The position numbers and the translations under genes are program-made. From Desulfonatronospira sp. (GTDB lineage: Bacteria > Desulfobacterota > Desulfovibrionia > Desulfovibrionales > Desulfonatronovibrionaceae), in assembly GCA_003563255.1 (NCBI GenBank), contig PWSL01000451.1, positions 1 to 8,459 of the forward strand: a stretch of 8,459 nucleotides of DNA. The letters run 5' to 3'. The notes beneath the pieces were generated by a model. The model made no database searches. It worked only from the letters and a program-made list of their open reading frames with translations, and had not been told where the DNA came from. Of this stretch, positions 5,680 to 8,459 are shown in pieces (position 1 is the stretch's first letter; each line of letters begins with the position of its first letter).

Positions 5680-6295
5680 CCCCTACGCAAAAATCGCCCC
5701 CCTGTACGACCTGGTGGTTACGCCTTTTCTGAACCCTGTCAGGAAAAATATTTGCCGGGTGCTCCAGGGACTGCAGGTCAAGACCGTGGTGGACCTGGGA
5801 TGCGGCACCGGACGCCAGCTTGAAATGCTGCACCGGTACGGATTTCAGACCTGCGGGGTTGATTTCTCCGGAGCAATGCTTAATAAGGCTGAAGCGTTAT
5901 CACCAGGCCTCAAGCTTTACCAGGGTGACATAGCAGGCACGCCTTTTCCTGACAGCAGCTTTGACTGCAGTATTCTAAGCCTGGCCCTGCATGAAAACTC
6001 CAGGACCAGGCAGGATCAAATACTGGCGGAAGCCCTGCGCATAACCCGATTTAAGGGATATCTGGTCGTGCTTGAGCATGGTTTTCCCTCTGGGACAGCC
6101 GGCAACATGATCAGCCTTCTGACTCATATACCGGAGCGTTTGGCAGGAACAACACATTACAGAAACTACCTTGAATTCATGAAAAGCGGGGGGCTGCCAG
6201 AACTTTTGCTGTCCTGGCCGAGCCTGGAAACGGTTGAAAACAAAGTATTTTATTACGGTATCCTGGTACTTCTTACAGCCAGGATATCTGTTTAA
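5666..6295 (+). CDS. Class I SAM-dependent methyltransferase, coupled to bioF
   Basis: The 209-residue soluble protein has a single Rossmann-type methyltransferase domain. Motif I is VVDLGCGTGRQ (41-51), motif II GVDFSGAM with acidic D66 (64-71), motif III region QGDIAGTPFPDSSFD (86-100), then a post-motif strand GYLVVLEHG (131-139). An N-terminal PYAKIAPLYDLVV resembles the lead-in of UbiE- or BioC-type enzymes. The start overlaps the last 14 bases of bioF in another frame, with no strong Shine-Dalgarno, so translation is probably coupled. Position suggests a role in pimeloyl-thioester supply, as BioC (malonyl-ACP O-methyltransferase) does. However, the protein is shorter than E. coli BioC and its C-terminal half looks unlike it. 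Methyltransferase activity is well supported; the substrate is inference. Confidence 0.85.
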   Translation: MKDVDPYAKIAPLYDLVVTPFLNPVRKNICRVLQGLQVKTVVDLGCGTGRQLEMLHRYGFQTCGVDFSGAMLNKAEALSPGLKLYQGDIAGTPFPDSSFDCSILSLALHENSRTRQDQILAEALRITRFKGYLVVLEHGFPSGTAGNMISLLTHIPERLAGTTHYRNYLEFMKSGGLPELLLSWPSLETVENKVFYYGILVLLTARISV

Positions 6296-6306
6296 CTTTC
6301 AAGGAA

Positions 6307-6328
6307 GGCAGGGACAATCAACCCTGCC
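6307..6328 (+). terminator. Weak hairpin between the methyltransferase and ferritin genes
   Basis: GGCAGGG (6307-6313) pairs with CCCTGCC (6322-6328) around an 8-base loop, 12 bases after the methyltransferase stop. The following CTTGCT is not a proper U-tract. It may slow or stop bioF-operon transcription, but the terminator call is tentative. Confidence 0.3.
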
Positions 6329-6329
6329 C

Positions 6330-6358
6330 TTGCTCAAAGTACCGTACTTCTGTAATCT
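6330..6358 (+). promoter_or_regulatory. Candidate ferritin promoter with palindromic operator in the spacer
   Basis: TTGCTC (6330-6335) and TAATCT (6353-6358) are 17 bases apart, each matching consensus at 3 of 6 positions. A perfect 6+1+6 palindrome, AAGTAC-C-GTACTT, fills 6337-6349 between them. This is where a dimeric regulator could bind. It does not look like a Fur or PerR box. The promoter elements are weak and the assignment is inference. Confidence 0.3.
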
Positions 6359-6381
6359 TGGTAACCTCAATCTAAACTTTC

Positions 6382-6387
6382 AAGGAG
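6382..6387 (+). promoter_or_regulatory. Ribosome binding site of ferritin
   Basis: AAGGAG lies 6 bases before the ATG at 6394, a near-ideal Shine-Dalgarno. It suggests efficient, independent translation. Confidence 0.85.
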
Positions 6388-6393
6388 TAAAAA

Positions 6394-6912
6394 ATGTTCA
6401 GCGAAAAAATGCAGCAGGCCATGAACCAGCAGGTTAATGCAGAAATGTATTCTTCCTATTTGTACCTGTCCATGGCAGGCTACTTTGAGGGAAAAAATCT
6501 GCCCGGCTGCGCCAGGTGGATGCGCATGCAGGCCCAGGAAGAGCTGATGCACGCCATGAAAATCCATGATTTCATTCATGAGCGTGGCGGCAAGGTAAAG
6601 CTCACAGCCATTGAAGAGCCTCCTGGTAACTGGGAGTCACCCCAGGCTGTTTTTGAAAACGTCTTGTCCCACGAACAAAAAGTCACCGGGCTGATAAACG
6701 ACCTGGTGGACCTTGCCATCCAGGAAAAAGACCACGCTTCAAATATTTTTCTGCAATGGTTTGTCACAGAACAGGTGGAAGAAGAAGCCAGCGCGGATGG
6801 GGTGCTGCAGAAAATCAGGCTGACAGCCGAAGCACCGGGGGGACTTTTTGTGATTGACCAGGAACTTGGTCAGAGAACCATGGCCTGTCCCTGCGGCCAG
6901 GGCCGGGTATAA
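6394..6912 (+). CDS. ftnA: Bacterial non-heme ferritin
   Basis: At 172 residues this is a full-length four-helix-bundle ferritin, the subunit of a 24-mer cage that oxidises Fe(II) at a di-iron centre and stores it as ferric mineral in the cytoplasm. Expected ferroxidase residues are all present at the E. coli FtnA positions: E17, E50, H53, E94, Q127 and E130, with Y24 in [14 protein letters not shown]. It lacks the internal methionine-heme site expected of bacterioferritin. The C-terminus ends [12 protein letters not shown], a short tail with C165 and C167 beyond the usual last helix, which is uncommon and could bind metal or form disulfides. The start is fixed by AAGGAG at 6-base spacing. 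It lies 98 bases after the methyltransferase gene on the same strand and converges with the kinase gene. It is likely a separate transcription unit. Confidence 0.95.
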   Translation: MFSEKMQQAMNQQVNAEMYSSYLYLSMAGYFEGKNLPGCARWMRMQAQEELMHAMKIHDFIHERGGKVKLTAIEEPPGNWESPQAVFENVLSHEQKVTGLINDLVDLAIQEKDHASNIFLQWFVTEQVEEEASADGVLQKIRLTAEAPGGLFVIDQELGQRTMACPCGQGRV

Positions 6913-6982
6913 TCCCTGCTGACCGTCTGAAATGACGAAGCAGTCATTAGTACATAACCGCATGGTTTGCCGGGAGCACTAA

Positions 6983-7128
6983 CACTACAGCGACACTTTC
7001 TTTAAGCTGGAAGGGGACTGGCTCCCCGCACTTATTTTAATAATCCGTAAGTCTTCCTTAGGAAAATAAGTGCCGGGTGCCTGTCCCCGGGGCCGAGGCT
7101 TTAATTTACACAAAGTGTCGCTGTAGTG
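6983..7128. repeat. 17-bp middle inverted repeat (CACTACAGCGACACTTT) around GGGGAC copy 5
   Basis: CACTACAGCGACACTTT at 6983-6999 is the exact reverse complement of 7112-7128. The 25 bases at 7102-7126 also match 260-284 exactly in inverted orientation, next to copy 2. The arm is therefore part of the mobile or dispersed unit rather than local sequence. Confidence 0.85.
7013..7088. repeat. GGGGAC palindromic element, copy 5 (GCACTTATTT interior type)
   Basis: The left arm is GGGGACTGGCTCCCCGCACTT and the right arm ends AAGTGCCGGGTGCCTGTCCCC; the T arm is on the left. It is preceded by AAGCTGGAA, the reverse complement of the TTCCAGCT that follows the T arm of copy 1. The T arm is joined to TTCCAGCT and the A arm to the GTGTAAATTA flank, as at copies 1-2. 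Confidence 0.85.
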
Positions 7129-7146
7129 CTAAGATTGCTTCGTCAT

Positions 7147-8055
7147 TTATGCTTCAGCACGGGGCAGGTAAATTGTTATCCGGGTACCGTGTCCTTCCTC
7201 TGAATCCACCCACATCCTGCCTCCATATCGCCTGGTCATCATGTAGGCCTTGGTCAAGCCGAACCCACCCCCCATGGTTCTTTTTTCCCGGACATTGCTG
7301 CCTCTAAAGCCGAAATCAACAACCCGTTGCAGTTCGCTTTCAGGTATCCCGCAACCGCTGTCCTCAACGGTGAAATAAATAACTTTACCATCATCATAAA
7401 GACCTGCAAGTACCTTTCCTCCTGGATCCGTATATTTTCTTGCGTTGGCCACCAGGTCCCGCATAACATCCTGAAAGACAGGAGGCATGTTTATCCTCTC
7501 GCCCTGAAAACTTTCGAAATTCAGATGAATAAAATAATCTCCCGGTCCCTGCCTGGCCAGATTATAGACAAAACGGTATCGCCCCTTGCTGTTTTTTTCT
7601 ATGGCGGTGAACACATCCAGAAAATTCTGTAAAAGGCGGCTCAAGTCGTGATCTTCCCACCTATCTGGAGTCTCAAGGCGGGTTACTATTTCATCGGCCC
7701 TCACCTTCAATATATTCATCACCGAGTCTAAATTGGTCCGGGACTCCAGCGCGTCCGGCTCATTTTCCAAACCAGGGTGCTTCCTGAAAAATTCCTGCAG
7801 ACTATTCCGGATAAAATGGATGTTTCCCTCCATGGCCTTTGATTGTTCAAGCACACTGCTCTTGTTTCTCATACCCCGTTTTATACTGAAGCAAAGATCA
7901 ACACATTCCTTGAGGTCCCCGTTTTCCCCGGCCAGCATTTCCAGGATCTGCAATTCTCCGCTGATTATGTTGATAATGTTGTAGAAGCTGTGCAGCTCCA
8001 TAATCACGCTCTCTTCCGGGCTCAGCTTGACATCCCTTTCAATCTCAACCTTCAC
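7147..8055 (-). CDS. Soluble histidine kinase
   Basis: The protein is 302 residues from the GTG at 8055. A C-terminal HATPase_c domain (about 188-300) has N-box RDLVANARKY (N204), G1 box EDSGCGIP (D232, G234, G236), F-box FGFRG (248-252) and G2 box GGGFGL (262-267). The N-terminal half is helical; MELHSFYNIINIISGEL (19-35) is in the place of the dimerisation and phospho-acceptor helix, with H22 the likely site, although HSFYN departs from the usual H-E/D pattern. No transmembrane segment, PAS, GAF or HAMP region is visible, so it acts in the cytoplasm and probably senses through a partner or its helices. A GTG at 8085 would add ten residues, but only 8055 has a strong Shine-Dalgarno. Its response regulator is not adjacent. 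Kinase activity is inferred from motifs. Confidence 0.85.
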   Translation of the reverse strand: MKVEIERDVKLSPEESVIMELHSFYNIINIISGELQILEMLAGENGDLKECVDLCFSIKRGMRNKSSVLEQSKAMEGNIHFIRNSLQEFFRKHPGLENEPDALESRTNLDSVMNILKVRADEIVTRLETPDRWEDHDLSRLLQNFLDVFTAIEKNSKGRYRFVYNLARQGPGDYFIHLNFESFQGERINMPPVFQDVMRDLVANARKYTDPGGKVLAGLYDDGKVIYFTVEDSGCGIPESELQRVVDFGFRGSNVREKRTMGGGFGLTKAYMMTRRYGGRMWVDSEEGHGTRITIYLPRAEA

Positions 8056-8060
8056 GGCTA

Positions 8061-8066
8061 TCCTCC
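8061..8066 (-). promoter_or_regulatory. Ribosome binding site that sets the kinase start
   Basis: The minus strand reads GGAGGATAGCC before GTG at 8055, a near-perfect Shine-Dalgarno. The alternative GTG at 8085 has none, so translation most likely begins at 8055. Confidence 0.8.
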
Positions 8067-8085
8067 AGTCTGGTTTTACATGCAC

Positions 8086-8281
8086 TCCACTGCGGACTTT
8101 TACCTCACTTGGATATTGCGGTCAATCAGCACCCTTAATTAGGGTCGCAATCATGACAGGTCTTGCCAAACCGGTTCCAAAAAGTTAAAGCGATAACATT
8201 ATTTATTGACTTAATTTCTTACAACCAGGAACGAAGAACCAGGAACTTTGAACTCTCAAGTGACAGGGTTTCAGAAGTAAA
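8086..8281. other. Gene-free upstream region of the kinase
   Basis: I see no gene here. It holds the stem-loop at 8115-8151, an AT-rich stretch at 8185-8220 and a 10-base direct repeat AACCAGGAAC at 8223-8232 and 8237-8246. No convincing -35/-10 pair on the minus strand could be settled. Confidence 0.5.
8115..8151. promoter_or_regulatory. Stem-loop upstream of the kinase gene
   Basis: ATTGCG (8115-8120) pairs with CGCAAT (8146-8151), and ACCCT (8131-8135) with AGGGT (8141-8145) around TAATT. An 11-bp broken stem with a 10-base one-sided bulge results. It lies 60-96 bases before the kinase start and could be an operator or leader structure. No known family is recognised. Confidence 0.35.
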
Positions 8282-8330
8282 TCTAGGCTTTTTCCGCGAC
8301 CCTGCGCGGAAAAAGAGGCCTCTTCGGGGC
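8282..8330. repeat. 49-bp hairpin repeat, copy 2 (inverted relative to 115-163)
   Basis: Matches the reverse complement of 115-163 at 46 of 49 bases. The hairpin is better here: 11-bp arms CTTTTTCCGCG (8288-8298) and CGCGGAAAAAG (8305-8315) around ACCCTG. The mismatched base in copy 1 is compensated in this one. Confidence 0.85.
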
Positions 8331-8366
8331 ATCATTCGGTTACCCCTTGCAGGACGCGTTGAGCAC

Positions 8367-8445
8367 GGGGACTGGCTCTCCCGGCATTTATTTTTCTAAT
8401 CTGTTTCTTGTTCAATAAAAAATAAGTGCCGGGGTGCCTGTCCCC
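8367..8445. repeat. GGGGAC palindromic element, copy 6 (GCAYTTATTT interior type)
   Basis: The left arm is GGGGACTGGCTCTCCCGGCA and the right arm ends TGCCGGGGTGCCTGTCCCC; the T arm is on the left, as in copies 4 and 5. The stem continues through GCATTTATTTTT / AAAAAATAAGTGC with one mismatch. A weak outer pair, CTTGCA (8346-8351) and TGCAAG (8453-8458), encloses it near the window end. Confidence 0.85.
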
Positions 8446-8459
8446 ACAAACATGCAAGC

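Larger units (their letters stand above)
6913..7146. other. Convergent intergenic region filled by a three-shell palindrome
   Basis: There is no gene between ferritin (+) and the kinase (-). The interval is a nested palindrome: an outer 13-bp pair (6930-6942 with 7136-7148), a middle 17-bp pair (6983-6999 with 7112-7128) and the GGGGAC core (7013-7088). The outer right arm overlaps the kinase stop codon. A smaller hairpin, AATGAC-GAAGCA-GTCATT (6931-6948), competes with the outer left arm. Folded RNA from either strand could act as a 3' end barrier, although no T-run is seen. Confidence 0.7.

Noticed and set aside
4093..7128. Homology between the outer arms of copies 4 and 5
   Set aside because: About 12 of 18 bases match only when the arms are compared in opposite direction relative to the core, so it is not consistent with a common structure.
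8163..8399. 78-residue plus-strand open frame
   Set aside because: It crosses the 49-bp hairpin repeat and enters the GGGGAC element; there is no ribosome site and no recognisable motif.

Overview
The window reads as ordinary bacterial chromosome of moderate GC. It carries six protein genes, one tRNA gene and a high load of small palindromic repeats in nearly every intergenic gap. The gene content (an HD-GYP response regulator, a soluble histidine kinase, a bacterial ferritin, BioF with a methyltransferase, and UDP-glucose dehydrogenase) together with the repeat style suggests a Gram-negative, possibly a deltaproteobacterial (Desulfovibrio-like) organism. That placement is an impression from the sequence, not a search result.

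Layout. 1-381: three palindromic repeat types, ending in a 121-bp-period tandem pair that abuts the stop of the first gene. 382-1887 (-): REC-GAF-HD-GYP response regulator, a predicted cyclic-di-GMP phosphodiesterase. 1954-2070 (+): tRNA-Pro(CGG) with a good sigma-70-type promoter. 2071-2541: no credible gene; nested palindromes, including a perfect 24-bp stem, bracketed by 28-bp direct repeats. 2542-3906 (-): ugd. 3907-4503: two GGGGAC palindromes, a possible gene remnant and a third copy of the direct repeat. 4504-6295 (+): bioF and an overlapping SAM methyltransferase. 6394-6912 (+): ferritin with its own strong RBS. 6913-7146: a nested palindrome between convergent genes. 7147-8055 (-): soluble histidine kinase, start set by a strong SD. 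8056-8459: upstream region of the kinase plus two more repeats.

The genes do not form one pathway. bioF and the methyltransferase are a translationally coupled pair, plausibly in biotin or pimeloyl-thioester metabolism. The response regulator and the kinase are separate signalling genes; nothing shows that they are partners. ugd supplies UDP-glucuronate for surface polysaccharide. Ferritin stores iron.

The most unusual content is the repeat system. Six copies of a roughly 75-bp palindrome have conserved GGGGAC termini. One arm always reads GGGGACAGGCAC and the other, reverse-complemented, GGGACTGGCTC, so every copy has a polarity. Two different interiors sit between the same ends, and several copies lie inside larger outer inverted repeats. 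This resembles non-autonomous REP/MITE elements moved in trans by a Y1 (REP-associated) transposase, but no transposase is present here. No CRISPR array, integrase, toxin-antitoxin pair or defence system is visible.
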